The notes: generated from the sequence alone by a model not told the origin. A stretch of 64,000 nucleotides of DNA from Pseudoalteromonas sp. H105 (GCF_001469215.1 NZ_LOFH01000009.1:1-64000); one strand, 5' to 3'; positions 45,347 through 54,866 are shown, counted from the stretch's first letter. Made by a program: numbers and translations.

Positions 45347-45383
45347 AAAAGCCCTTAACTTTTAACGAGTTAAGGGCTTTTTT
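45347..45383 (+). terminator. Terminator after ssrA
   Basis: AAAAGCCCTTAACT, short loop, AGTTAAGGGCTTTTTT. A smaller hairpin (TTCGGCA/TGCCGAA near 45323) precedes it. Confidence 0.88.
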
Positions 45384-45533
45384 GTTTCTAAAGGGTTCGA
45401 AGATGTATGGTACTATTCGCAACACTAAGTACCATTGCAAGTACCATAAACCGCTGAGAACAAACTTGTGGTACCAAAAAGCATTTTTACTATAAATTTC
45501 AGTTGATTGTAGCTAAGTTTAAGAAGGTAACTA

Positions 45534-46727
45534 ATGGCAAAATTGATCAAACCCCTCAGCGACACCCAATTAAAGCGCGCAAAGGCAAAAGATAAAGATT
45601 ATGAACTTGCAGATGGCAACGGTCTTTACTTAAGAATACGCGTTTCAGGTAATAAATCTTGGATATTCCGCTACTACCGTCCATACACTAAAAAGCGTAA
45701 CAATATGGTGTTGGGTGCATACCCTACAATCACACTTCAAGAAGCCAGAGTATTAAGAGAGCAGGCACGTGCACTCCTTGCAAAAAGCATTGATCCAAAG
45801 GAGCAGGCCGAGCAAGAAAAGACCGATGTACTTAACGAAACCCAAAACACCTTTAAATATGTTGCAGAGCAATGGTTCGATGTAAAGCGTGCATCGGTCA
45901 GTGAGGGCTATGCAGAAGATATTTGGCGCTCGTTTGAAAACCACTTATTTCCTCAACTCGCAAACAGACCTATCAACACATTAACAGCACCCATGGTAAT
46001 CGCCGTTATGAAGCCACTAGCATCAAAAGGTGTGCTTGAACAAATTAGACGATTAAGCCAACGAGTGAATGAAGTCATGACCTACGCTGTGAACGTGGGT
46101 TTGATAAAGTCAAACCCGCTAGCAGGGATCCGCAGTGCATTTCAATCACCAAAACGAACTCACATGAGTACGATTGAGCCAGAAAGATTGCCTGAATTAA
46201 TGACAATGTTGAATCGTGCGAGCATAAAATACACGACTCGATGTTTGATTGAGTGGCAGTTACACACAATGTGCCGACCAATGGAAGCCGCGGCAGCTAA
46301 ATGGTCTGAAGTCAATTTTGATGACGGGTTATGGATAATTCCTGCCGAGCGTATGAAAATGAGGAAAGAGCACAAAGTACCTTTGACTAAACAAACGCTT
46401 CATTTACTAGAATTAATGAAACCAGTTAGCGGCCACAGAGAATATATTTTTCCTGCGGATAGAAACCCACGAAGTCATACCAATGCACAAACCGCGAATG
46501 CGGCATTAAAAAGAATGGGGCTTGAAGGTGCGCTGGTGGCTCATGGTATGCGTGCACTCGCCAGCACCATATTAAATGAGCAAGGGTTTGATCCAGACTT
46601 AATTGAAACAGCGTTAGCACATGTCGAAAAAAATGAAGTTAGACGCGCTTATAACCGAGCACAGTATATTGACCGCAGGCGAGAAATAATGGACTGGTGG
46701 AGCCAACACATAGCAAAAGCGAGTTAA
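45534..46727 (+). CDS. P4-type tyrosine integrase of the ssrA island
   Basis: 397 aa. An N-terminal DUF4102 arm-binding domain (about 1-95, KPLSDTQLKRAKAKDKDYEL, DGNGLYLRI) is followed by a core-binding domain and the catalytic domain. Catalytic residues visible: Arg in MCRPMEAAAAKW, HGMRALASTIL (HxxR), AHVEKNEVRRAY and the Tyr near RAQYIDRRREIM. It should integrate and, with a directionality factor, excise the island at the tmRNA 3' end. AAGG precedes the ATG. Confidence 0.93.
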   Translation: MAKLIKPLSDTQLKRAKAKDKDYELADGNGLYLRIRVSGNKSWIFRYYRPYTKKRNNMVLGAYPTITLQEARVLREQARALLAKSIDPKEQAEQEKTDVLNETQNTFKYVAEQWFDVKRASVSEGYAEDIWRSFENHLFPQLANRPINTLTAPMVIAVMKPLASKGVLEQIRRLSQRVNEVMTYAVNVGLIKSNPLAGIRSAFQSPKRTHMSTIEPERLPELMTMLNRASIKYTTRCLIEWQLHTMCRPMEAAAAKWSEVNFDDGLWIIPAERMKMRKEHKVPLTKQTLHLLELMKPVSGHREYIFPADRNPRSHTNAQTANAALKRMGLEGALVAHGMRALASTILNEQGFDPDLIETALAHVEKNEVRRAYNRAQYIDRRREIMDWWSQHIAKAS

Positions 46728-47002
46728 TAGTTAGTTCAAATGAAACAAATCTGAGCGAGTAACCCCCCTTAAATCATGCCATATAATCAAGGCTATCTTT
46801 TGACAAAAAAGAGGCCTTGAACATCCTACTAATAACTCATTATTATCAATAGTAATTTTTTAGCCTACGTTCAACTAAACTTCTATATAAATCCCCGCTT
46901 TGTATGAAGCATTCCACCTTTTGTTATTAGTTATTTTAAATCAATTGCTTGCTGTTTCATTTTTATGCCGTAGAAGTGGTTTTTCGATTTATTCAATTCT
47001 AA

Positions 47003-47051
47003 AAAAGTCTGAGCCTAGCAGCTAGGCTCGATTCTCAGACTTTTAATTTTT
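47003..47051. terminator. Nested hairpin between integrase and AlpA genes
   Basis: Outer stem AAAAGTCTGAG/CTCAGACTTTT encloses an inner stem GAGCCTA/TAGGCTC; the two share the GAG/CTC bases, so they compete partly. A TTTTAATTTTT tract follows. This is the only structure I see in the 46728-47120 gap, which must also hold the alpA promoter. Confidence 0.6.
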
Positions 47052-47120
47052 CTATTTAATAGCTCTCGAACTGATGCGATCACACTCGATCGAATCGAAA
47101 TAAAAAATAGAGAAATTGAC

Positions 47121-47333
47121 ATGAATACAAATCATAGTGAACAGCAAACACCAAGCATTGACCGTTTTGTTAGAGAAAAAGAATGCCAGCATATTACAGG
47201 GCTATCACGTACATCACGTTATGAGATGGAACAGGCGGGAACGTTTCCAAAGCGAATTCAATTAAATAAAAGAACCACAGCATGGCGATTATCCGACATC
47301 TTAAACTGGATGGAGGCATGCATTAATGGATAA
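47121..47333 (+). CDS. AlpA-family DNA-binding regulator/excisionase
   Basis: 70 aa. The winged helix pattern RFVREKECQHITGLSRTSRYE...GTFPKRIQLNKRTTAWRLSDILNWM is the AlpA/Vis type. In P4-like islands these proteins act as excisionase or activate the integrase. Its last 8 bases overlap the replication-protein gene, so the two are co-translated. Confidence 0.88.
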   Translation: MNTNHSEQQTPSIDRFVREKECQHITGLSRTSRYEMEQAGTFPKRIQLNKRTTAWRLSDILNWMEACING

Positions 47334-48372
47334 TAAGATCATAAAAGGGGCATTAACACCGACAGATAGTACTAATAAAGTAAGTAAAAACAATACACTT
47401 ACAGGGCTATATAAAGAGTCATTAACAAAGACAGATTGTCTTTTTTTAGTAAACAATAATATTAAAACACGAATTGATTATGTAACGATTAATTTAGTAC
47501 TTGTTTGTAAGGGCCAATTTGATGAGGTTATGCAAAAGCTCAAAGACTGGTTAAAGTCACTATTGATTAAAGTCAGTCAGTTTAAGCCTAAGTTAAAACA
47601 CTTTGATGATGGGCAATTACTCCACAGTTATGATGTGGTAAAACAAAATTGCGGTGCAATTAAATGGCCTAACAATAAAACAAGTATTCGATTGGAGCTA
47701 ACAGGTTTTGCATGTGAGTTAATAAATTTAGATGACCGCTATTTTTTTCCACTATTGCAACTCGATAAGTTTGCTAAGTTGGACATTAGGCGAATTGATT
47801 TAGCGCTCGATGATTTAAGCGGTAAATACAACATACGTCATGTTCAAAAGTCGTTTAGTAAAGGTGACTACTCGCCTAAGTCCGGTACTGCCCCGACTCG
47901 ACGGGATCTCAAATCAAACGAGGGGAGAACAATTTATATAGGTGCTAATAGCTCTCATAAAAAGATGGCAATTTATGAAAAGGGTAAGCAACTCAAACTA
48001 CCTGTAGATGAAACCCTTTACAAAGATTGGACGCGTCACGAATTACGTTTACAAGGTAAGCGGACTCAACCGATACCGCTTGATATATTTACAGCACCAG
48101 ACAGCTATTTTGTTGCAGCATACCCAAGGGCATACAGCCGTATGCTCAAGCGTGTTGAACCAAGAGCGATTGTTCGAGAAGTAAAAGCACGTTGTAAAGT
48201 AACGCTCGATAAGCGGCTTGCACACTTACGTAACCAGTATGGGCCTACAATAATTCTTGCAAATCAAACAATGACAGAGACGGAAATTATAAGGCGCATT
48301 GCTCGAGCTAGTAAAAGTTATCAGCCCTCATTACCAATAGCACTACTTCAAGAACAAAGGGCCATTTCATAG
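47326..48372 (+). CDS. Phage-type replication initiation protein (Rep_trans/RstA-like)
   Basis: 348 aa. Family landmarks of the replication initiation factor superfamily: RIDYVTINLVL near residue 50, LDIRRIDLALDDLSGKYN near 150, and GRTIYIGANSSHKKMAIYEKGKQL (given in part) near 205, followed by DWTRHELRLQGK. The group includes RstA of the filamentous phage CTXphi and starts rolling-circle replication. Its presence suggests the island can, or once could, replicate after excision. Overlaps the AlpA gene by 8 bases. Confidence 0.8.
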   Translation: MDNKIIKGALTPTDSTNKVSKNNTLTGLYKESLTKTDCLFLVNNNIKTRIDYVTINLVLVCKGQFDEVMQKLKDWLKSLLIKVSQFKPKLKHFDDGQLLHSYDVVKQNCGAIKWPNNKTSIRLELTGFACELINLDDRYFFPLLQLDKFAKLDIRRIDLALDDLSGKYNIRHVQKSFSKGDYSPKSGTAPTRRDLKSNEGRTIYIGANSSHKKMAIYEKGKQLKLPVDETLYKDWTRHELRLQGKRTQPIPLDIFTAPDSYFVAAYPRAYSRMLKRVEPRAIVREVKARCKVTLDKRLAHLRNQYGPTIILANQTMTETEIIRRIARASKSYQPSLPIALLQEQRAIS

Positions 48373-49005
48373 TCATTTTTTCTGCTGCTAAATGTTAGAT
48401 CACAGATAGATCGGTGTTACTTCCATGACCATGCGAGCCCTCGTGAACAAAGGGCTCAGAGGTCTTTTATGAAAACTTCAGAGTAAGAGTTTGCCATTTT
48501 TGTATATTTTGGGGGTTTGTTTAGTCAAATAATCAGCAATCAAAGCGCTGTTTTAAAGAGTTTGGCACGCTAAAACCTATGCTTTTTGTTTGTAACTAAA
48601 ATGAATGCTCAGGTTGTCTTTATTCACTTGATACAACTAACTTATTGAATTTGTTTGTTTGTTTTTATTCACTGAGTGCATAAATCGCTGATTAAAATGA
48701 CACTTTTTTTGTCATTTGGCAAAGTTTGTCATTCAGGTAATTGTGGCAAAATTGCTAAAATATTGATGGGCATGCTGTGGCTTGGCTCATCCATAGGGCT
48801 TATAGCTCTAACAACTCGAAAAATAACATCACTTAGTCGCCAACAATTCATGAGTTTATGACTAAAAGCATACTCCCAAAGCAAGTATCGTTATCTGCTT
48901 AATCAGTGTAAATTTCTATCCTATGAAGAAGTCATTTTTGAAAATTATTAACTTTAAGTAAGGTAAGGTATTAAATTTTATAGAAATGATTTAAAATTCT
49001 AAAGC

Positions 49006-49054
49006 TTTACCCAAACCTTACGCTCATTTTTTATGAGCGTAAGGTTTGGGTAAA
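49006..49054. repeat. 22-bp perfect inverted repeat with T5 loop
   Basis: Left arm 49006-49027 and right arm 49033-49054 are perfectly complementary around TTTTT. It is the strongest structure in the 48373-49122 gap. No T-run follows, so it is not a standard terminator. It could be a replication origin hairpin for the Rep protein upstream, or a strong transcription barrier. A shorter stem (GAGCCCT/AGGGCTC, 48435-48457) lies just after the rep gene. Confidence 0.85.
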
Positions 49055-49122
49055 TTATCTAGTTATGGCTTGGGTCTTCAAGCCTTGATCATTTATGAAT
49101 ACAAATATTTTAAGTGGTATGT

Positions 49123-49299
49123 ATGGCAAATAATGAATGTCTGACTTGTCAGAATAAAAGGAAGTTAATAGCGTTTAATTACGCAGGGTTAGATATAAGG
49201 AAAAGTGCCAGGCATGCATTTCCAGAAAGGGTAATACAAGAACAATTACCTGGTGATAAAAGAAAAGATTTTTTGTGTGTGGATTGTGCTAATAACTAA
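49123..49299 (+). CDS. Small two-CxxC protein, unknown
   Basis: 58 aa from ATG 49123 (the open frame begins at a GTG 9 bases earlier). It has CLTC near the N-terminus and CVDC near the C-terminus, enough for one zinc site. The middle is basic. No family recognised. It sits 24 bases before the TerB-like gene, which has its own CxxC near the start, so the two may work together. Confidence 0.55.
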   Translation: MANNECLTCQNKRKLIAFNYAGLDIRKSARHAFPERVIQEQLPGDKRKDFLCVDCANN

Positions 49300-49323
49300 C
49301 CCATTACATGCTCTACTCATGGG

Positions 49324-50208
49324 ATGATAGATGACACTTTCTCGTTGGGTGTTTCACCACAATGCTTCGACTGTCAGTCTGAGAAATCTAATCAAGATAA
49401 GTTAAAAGAGGTTGATGAGTTTTGGTTAAAAAACTTCCCTGAGGCGTTTGAAGATAAAAAGCTAAGACTTTTTTATTTGCGCGGTGCTTTGGCAGGTGCG
49501 TTAGCAATTTCAGATGGTGCGCAAGACGATATAGAGCAAGAGACTATTAAAAAGTTATCTTTGGATGTAACAGGCAAAAACCAATACGAAATGACAGCCT
49601 TCGCTTTGGCATATAAAGCCCGTCTATCTAGACGTATTCATAATAGTGATCTTTTGGATTTATGCTTTGAGCAAAGAGTAAAAAAATCAAACCTCGCTAC
49701 TTTAAAGTTTTTAATTAAAGTGGCAGCCGCAGATGGCTTTCTTGATAAGGAGGAGTTTAGCTTCATTCAAAAAGTAGCAGAGCGACTTGATATTGAGATT
49801 CCAAGTTATGAAAAGCTAGCTGACTCTTTAGGGTTGAACTTATCGAACCAAAAGCAGGAAAGGTTATTACAAACAACAAGTAAAATAGCATCAACTATTG
49901 GTTTAGGGGCACTTGCAGTTGGAGGTTGTGCCATTGATGTGTTGCTAGGCTCCGGTTCAAGTAAAAAAAGCAAAGCGCCTAAAAAGAGAGAAAGTTCTGG
50001 CTCTGTTGTTAATGGTACTGGAAAAAATTGCTTAACTTGTTCCTATTGGCAAGGAAGAAGACAAACGAAAGGTGGTTATTTTATAACTTACTCTAAGAGT
50101 AATAATAGCGGCTTTTGTATGGTAGGTACAAATAAAGGCCGTGAAAAAGAGGCTTCTCAAAGTTGCAGAGACTGGTCTAAGTGGGAACAACTCACAAAAG
50201 TTAAGTAA
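49324..50208 (+). CDS. TerB-like domain protein with Cys-rich C-terminus
   Basis: 294 aa. CFDC lies at residues 14-17. A helical TerB/DjlA-like domain covers about 25-180, with the Asp-rich signature IKVAAADGFLDKEEFSFIQKVAERLDI. A Gly-rich stretch (IGLGALAVGGCAIDVLLGSGSS) and a basic linker lead to a Cys cluster: CLTCSYWQGR, SGFCMVGTNKG, SQSCRDWSKW. TerB-like domains occur in tellurite resistance and in phage and stress systems, but the function here is unknown. Confidence 0.6.
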   Translation: MIDDTFSLGVSPQCFDCQSEKSNQDKLKEVDEFWLKNFPEAFEDKKLRLFYLRGALAGALAISDGAQDDIEQETIKKLSLDVTGKNQYEMTAFALAYKARLSRRIHNSDLLDLCFEQRVKKSNLATLKFLIKVAAADGFLDKEEFSFIQKVAERLDIEIPSYEKLADSLGLNLSNQKQERLLQTTSKIASTIGLGALAVGGCAIDVLLGSGSSKKSKAPKKRESSGSVVNGTGKNCLTCSYWQGRRQTKGGYFITYSKSNNSGFCMVGTNKGREKEASQSCRDWSKWEQLTKVK

Positions 50209-50423
50209 CAAAGTAAAGTCAAAGTATCGATGGCACAGCTCTATTATTGTTATTTATAGTGCTTGTATATTTGGGTTTATAAAGCATTAAATTGACCATT
50301 CCGTAATTTTCTCATACTCTACTTTTGCTCATAGTTAGAGACAAAGAAATGAGTGGTTAAATACTAATAACATAAGGGCTTGCGGTGTAATTAAAGCTTA
50401 ACTAAAAAACATTTTATCTGTGA

Positions 50424-50576
50424 GCAGACGAGGGCAAGTTGCCAGAGTTTAAAGTTGATGGTTCATGGTGTTTTGAAGGTGAAGATCTTGAAGCCTGGAT
50501 AGATAAACAAAGGTGTAACGTATGTTCCAAGATAACTAAAAGCTTATCCAATCTTTTCTTTAAAGGCCATCACTAG
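50424..50576 (+). pseudogene. Fragment of an excisionase/HTH_17-type gene
   Basis: The frame reads KLPEFKVDGSWCFEGEDLEAW, the C-terminal half of the common excisionase HTH motif (LPAFKVGGSWRF..EDLDAW type), then runs to a TAG at 50574. A TGA lies directly upstream and the HTH N-terminal half is missing, so this is a remnant. Confidence 0.6.
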
Positions 50577-50590
50577 GGACTTATTAATGG

Positions 50591-50770
50591 GTAAAGTTAC
50601 GTTACTACCATACTCCATTAGCCGTGCAAAAAGCTAAAGACATAGGTATGCGTATCGTCCTCATAAATGGCAAAGAATTAGCAAAACTCATCCTGCGATA
50701 CAACATTGGCAGCTGAGATGAGCAGGTATTACACCTGAAAAAGATAAACGAAGAATTTTTCGAAGCGTAA
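50591..50770 (+). pseudogene. C-terminal fossil of an Mrr-type restriction nuclease
   Basis: In one frame: VQKAKDIGMRIVLINGKELAKLILRYNIG, then TGA (50714-50716), then DEQVLHLKKINEEFFEA and TAA. This matches the end of Mrr family proteins (rIVLIdGe.LaeLmi...vGv, then y.iKkiDedFFe). The catalytic part is gone and the remnant has an internal stop. It shows that an older restriction gene was replaced here, just before hsdM. The remainder of the 50209-50821 gap shows nothing else. Confidence 0.7.
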
Positions 50771-50821
50771 GCAACATTACCTGTTTGCGTTTTACTTAAG
50801 TATTAGGAAATAGTTTTATTT

Positions 50822-53587
50822 ATGAATAAGCAACAACTAGCAGCCAAAATTTGGGAATCAGCCAACCAAATGCGTTCAAAAATTGAAGCGAACGACTACA
50901 AAGACTTTATTTTAGGCTTTATTTTTTACAAGTACGTAAGTGATCAATTGGTTAGCTTTGTTAAAGAGCAAGGCATGACCGAAGATGAAATTAAAGCCCT
51001 TGGCGAAGATGACCCTGAAACCTTAGAATATGTGCAAAGCAACTTAGGTTACTTTATATCTTACAATAACCTGTTTTCTACTTGGGTTGATCCAAAGTCA
51101 GACTTTGATGAATCTAACGTGCGTGATGCACTTTCTGCTTTTAGCCGTCTTATTCACCCTAATCATAAAAAGCTATTTGAGGGTATTTTTACCACACTTG
51201 AAACAGGCTTAAGCAAACTAGGTGAAAGTGCGCCTAAACGTACTAAAGCGATAAGTGATTTACTACACTTAATTAAAAGCATCCCTATGGGCGGTAATGT
51301 TGGTTACGATGTACTGGGCTACATTTACGAATACTTAATTGAAAAGTTTGCCGCCAATGCAGGTAAAAAAGCCGGTGAGTTTTATACGCCTCACGAAGTG
51401 TCACTACTCATGTCAGAAATCACAGCACATGAACTAAAACATAAAGATAAAATTGAAATTTACGATCCAACCAGTGGCTCAGGTTCATTACTAATAAACA
51501 TAGGTAGCTCAGTTGCTAAATATGCAAAAAGTAAAGACGATATTAAATACTACGCGCAAGAGCTAAAAGAAAGCACTTACAACTTAACCCGTATGAACCT
51601 GATCATGCGTGGCATTCTACCCGACAACATTACTACACGTAATGGAGATACCTTAGAAGACGACTGGCCATACTTTGATGAAAGCGATCCGCTTGCTACA
51701 TACAACTCTTTATACGTAGATGCAGTTGTATCAAACCCACCTTACTCACAAGCCTGGGATCCAAGCTTTAAAGACAGCGACCCTCGCTATTCGCGTTTTG
51801 GCCTTGCGCCGAAAGCCAAAGCCGATTTTGCTTTTTTACTACACGACCTTTATCATTTAAAGCCCGATGGCATTATGACCATAGTACTGCCACACGGTGT
51901 ACTATTCCGTGGTGGTGAAGAGGGCCAAATACGTAAACAATTGATCGAAAATAATCACATCGACGCGATTATTGGTTTACCGGCTAATATCTTTTTTGGT
52001 ACAGGCATACCAACCGTTATTATTGTGCTCAAACAAAAACGACAAAACACTGATGTACTAGTGGTTGATGCCTCTAAACACTTTATTAAAGAAGGCAAAA
52101 ACAACAAGCTACAAGCAAGTGATATAAAACGAGTGACTGATGCGGTTATTAATCGTGAAAGTATCGATAAGTTTTCAAAAGTGGTTAGTAAGTACACTCT
52201 TCGTGAAAATGACTACAACTTAAATATACCGCGTTATGTCGACTCTTCAGCCGCCGTAGAGAGTTGGGATCTACACGCCACTATGCTTGGTGGTATTCCT
52301 AATACTGAAATAGCCGAGCTACAAACTTATTGGCAAGCTTTACCGCAATTGCACTCTGCATTGTTTACGCCTAAGTCAGCCGCTTATAGCGAGCTTACAG
52401 TTGCTAAAAAAGATGTGAACGCCACCATTAGCGACCATCCACAAGTGCGTGAGTTTATCACTACCTATAACCACGTATTTAATGGCTACGATGATTACCT
52501 AAATGCTACGCTTATTAAAGGATGGGAAACGGTTAACTGTAATCAAGTAGAGGCTGACCTCAGTGAGGAGCTATTTAAACGCTTAGCGCCTATTGCGCTG
52601 GTGGACAAATATTTAGCCTACCAATATCAAAATAATCAATGGCAAATTATAAGTGCTGATTTGGAAATGATGCAAACAGAGGGTTTTGCCTCCACTAAAC
52701 AAGTGGATCCAAATATCGTTATCAAAAAGGTCAAAGGGAAAGACACTGAAGTGCAAGATGGCTGGAAAGGCCACATATTACCCTTCGAGTTAGTGCAGAA
52801 AACGTATTTAAAAGACGGCTTGCAAGAATTACAAAGCCAAGAATTAAAACTGGCAGAAGTTACAACACAAATTGAAGAGATAATTGAATCACTTACAGAA
52901 GAAGAAAAAGATTCGCCGTTCCTGAATGACAATAATGATGGGTTCGTGAAAGGAGAGTTAACCAAAAAAATAAAAGAAATATACGCCGATGTTGATTCAG
53001 AAGAAATTAGAACGATCAATGAATACATTTCAATTCTCGATAACAAAGCTAAAAAGCAAGAAAAGCTAGCATTTGTTACTGCTCACTCTCATGTTGGCTG
53101 GACTAATATTGAAGCGAGTAAGGACGGCACATACGGAAAAGGTAAGATAAATGTTTATTTACAAACCTTAAGAGCTCAGTTTGAATTTCCTCTAGTAACC
53201 TTCGAAGGAAAGCTCGTTCAAGCAGATAAATTGTTAACAGAACAAACTGAGCTTAAGGGTGATATTAAAGATAAAGCTAAAGAACTACACCTGAAAACCA
53301 AAACTACCATCGAAAGTTTAACCGATGAACAAGTGAATGAGCTGCTACAGCTAAAGTGGATAGAGCCACTTAGCCGAGAATTAGACGCTATGCCAAGCAA
53401 TGTTATTCGCCAACTTACCCTTCAAGTACAAGCTTTAGCTGATAAATATACAGTGACTTATTCGCAAGTCGCTAAGGATATCAAAACCAGCGAGCAAGAG
53501 CTAGCTGGGTTGATGTGTGAACTCACGGGCAATGAGTTTGACATACAAGGCTTAAATGAACTTACTAACTTGTTGAAGGGCGCTTAA
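50822..53587 (+). CDS. hsdM: Type I restriction-modification methyltransferase subunit HsdM, long form
   Basis: 921 aa. N-terminal HsdM domain (FILGFIFYKYVSDQL), then the N6-adenine methyltransferase: FYTPHEVSLLMSEI, motif I DPTSGSGSLL (about 216-225), motif IV NPPYSQAW (about 307). EcoR124I/EcoKI-type HsdM is about 500-530 aa; here some 400 more residues follow, rich in charged helices (LKLAEVTTQIEEIIESLTEE) and of uncertain role. It methylates the site defined by HsdS and protects host DNA. hsdS starts 1 base after its stop. AGGAAA lies upstream. Confidence 0.94.
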   Translation: MNKQQLAAKIWESANQMRSKIEANDYKDFILGFIFYKYVSDQLVSFVKEQGMTEDEIKALGEDDPETLEYVQSNLGYFISYNNLFSTWVDPKSDFDESNVRDALSAFSRLIHPNHKKLFEGIFTTLETGLSKLGESAPKRTKAISDLLHLIKSIPMGGNVGYDVLGYIYEYLIEKFAANAGKKAGEFYTPHEVSLLMSEITAHELKHKDKIEIYDPTSGSGSLLINIGSSVAKYAKSKDDIKYYAQELKESTYNLTRMNLIMRGILPDNITTRNGDTLEDDWPYFDESDPLATYNSLYVDAVVSNPPYSQAWDPSFKDSDPRYSRFGLAPKAKADFAFLLHDLYHLKPDGIMTIVLPHGVLFRGGEEGQIRKQLIENNHIDAIIGLPANIFFGTGIPTVIIVLKQKRQNTDVLVVDASKHFIKEGKNNKLQASDIKRVTDAVINRESIDKFSKVVSKYTLRENDYNLNIPRYVDSSAAVESWDLHATMLGGIPNTEIAELQTYWQALPQLHSALFTPKSAAYSELTVAKKDVNATISDHPQVREFITTYNHVFNGYDDYLNATLIKGWETVNCNQVEADLSEELFKRLAPIALVDKYLAYQYQNNQWQIISADLEMMQTEGFASTKQVDPNIVIKKVKGKDTEVQDGWKGHILPFELVQKTYLKDGLQELQSQELKLAEVTTQIEEIIESLTEEEKDSPFLNDNNDGFVKGELTKKIKEIYADVDSEEIRTINEYISILDNKAKKQEKLAFVTAHSHVGWTNIEASKDGTYGKGKINVYLQTLRAQFEFPLVTFEGKLVQADKLLTEQTELKGDIKDKAKELHLKTKTTIESLTDEQVNELLQLKWIEPLSRELDAMPSNVIRQLTLQVQALADKYTVTYSQVAKDIKTSEQELAGLMCELTGNEFDIQGLNELTNLLKGA

Positions 53588-53588
53588 G

Positions 53589-54848
53589 ATGAGCTTAGAT
53601 TCAAACGTGCCAGAACTTCGCTTTAAAGGGTTTAGTGGGAAGTGGTATGAGAAAGAGCTAGATGAGTTAGCGGAAATTGTTCGTGGAGCGAGCCCTCGGC
53701 CTATAGAAGATCCTAAATGGTTTGATGCTAAATCAAGCGTTGGTTGGTTACGCATTAGAGATGTAACAGAGCAAGACGGTAGAATCCACCATTTAAAGCA
53801 AAGAATTTCGAAACTTGGCCAAGAAAAAACGCGAGTATTACATGAAAAGCACCTGCTTTTAAGTATTGCAGCTAGTGTTGGTAAGCCTGTAGTGAATTAT
53901 GTTGAGACAGGGGTTCACGATGGATTCTTAATATTTAAAAAACCTACTTTTCAACTTGAGTTTATGTACCAATGGTTAAAATCATTTGAACCAAAGTGGC
54001 AGCAATATGGTCAGCCAGGAAGTCAAGTCAACCTAAATTCTGACATAGTTAAGAATCAGAAAGTAAATGTGCCTGTTGAACCTGAACAAACTCAAATTGG
54101 TAACACTTTCCAAAAGCTCGACAACTTAATCAACCAACACCAACAAAAGCATGACAAGCTAAGCAGCATTAAAAAAGCCATGCTGGAAAAAATGTTTCCT
54201 AAACAAGGAAAAACCATTCCAGAAATTCGTTTTAAAGGGTTTAGTGAAGAGTGGGAAGAGAAGCAACTTGATGATTTATGTAACCTCATAACTAAGCAAA
54301 CTGGTTTTGACTATTCGGCGACAATCAAGCCCTCATTGGTGAGGACAAAAAGTAGTCAAACATTCTCATTTATACAAAATAAAGATTTTAGTGGTCCAAA
54401 CATAAATCTGGAAACCGACTTCTTTATTCCTTGTGAAGTTGCAAATAAATATCCAAGGATACTTATAGATGTTCCATCTGTTCTTATTTCAATATCTGGA
54501 AAAATCGGAAATGTTGGTTTTTATCAGTTACCAGAAAAGTCACTGGTCGGTGGAGCTGTTGGAATATGTAAATTGAAGTGTGCTTCCGATGGATTGGTAA
54601 TTATTCACCAATTGCTTTCTAAGGTTGGGCAAGAGTACTTCCAAACACTAACAAAATCTTCATCTCACGCAAATATTACTGTCGAAGATATAAGATTGAT
54701 TAAAATTAAGTTACCTCCAACGGTAAAAGAAAAAGTTAAATTAGGCGAGTACTTTAATCAACTCGATGTATTGATAAACCAACATCAACAACAAATCACC
54801 AAACTCAAAAACATCAAGAAGGCCTGCTTGAGAAAAATGTTTGTTTAG
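53589..54848 (+). CDS. hsdS: Type I restriction-modification specificity subunit HsdS
   Basis: 419 aa with two target-recognition domains. Each half starts with the same signature (PELRFKGFSGKW at about 8; PEIRFKGFSEEW at about 214) and ends with a matching helix: NLINQHQQKHDKLSSIKKAMLEKMF and VLINQHQQQITKLKNIKKACLRKMF (quoted in part). These internal repeats are where HsdS domains are swapped by recombination. The two halves set a bipartite recognition site that cannot be read from sequence. Confidence 0.94.
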   Translation: MSLDSNVPELRFKGFSGKWYEKELDELAEIVRGASPRPIEDPKWFDAKSSVGWLRIRDVTEQDGRIHHLKQRISKLGQEKTRVLHEKHLLLSIAASVGKPVVNYVETGVHDGFLIFKKPTFQLEFMYQWLKSFEPKWQQYGQPGSQVNLNSDIVKNQKVNVPVEPEQTQIGNTFQKLDNLINQHQQKHDKLSSIKKAMLEKMFPKQGKTIPEIRFKGFSEEWEEKQLDDLCNLITKQTGFDYSATIKPSLVRTKSSQTFSFIQNKDFSGPNINLETDFFIPCEVANKYPRILIDVPSVLISISGKIGNVGFYQLPEKSLVGGAVGICKLKCASDGLVIIHQLLSKVGQEYFQTLTKSSSHANITVEDIRLIKIKLPPTVKEKVKLGEYFNQLDVLINQHQQQITKLKNIKKACLRKMFV

Positions 54849-54866
54849 CAAGGAGCAGTAAAAAAC

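Noticed and set aside
45237..45440. Minus-strand 67-codon frame over the tmRNA 3' end
   Set aside because: It overlaps tmRNA structure and its terminator; the apparent peptide is the translated complement of the RNA gene.
48676..48861. 61-codon frame after the rep gene
   Set aside because: No ribosome binding site, atypical composition and no family; the gap looks non-coding with hairpins.
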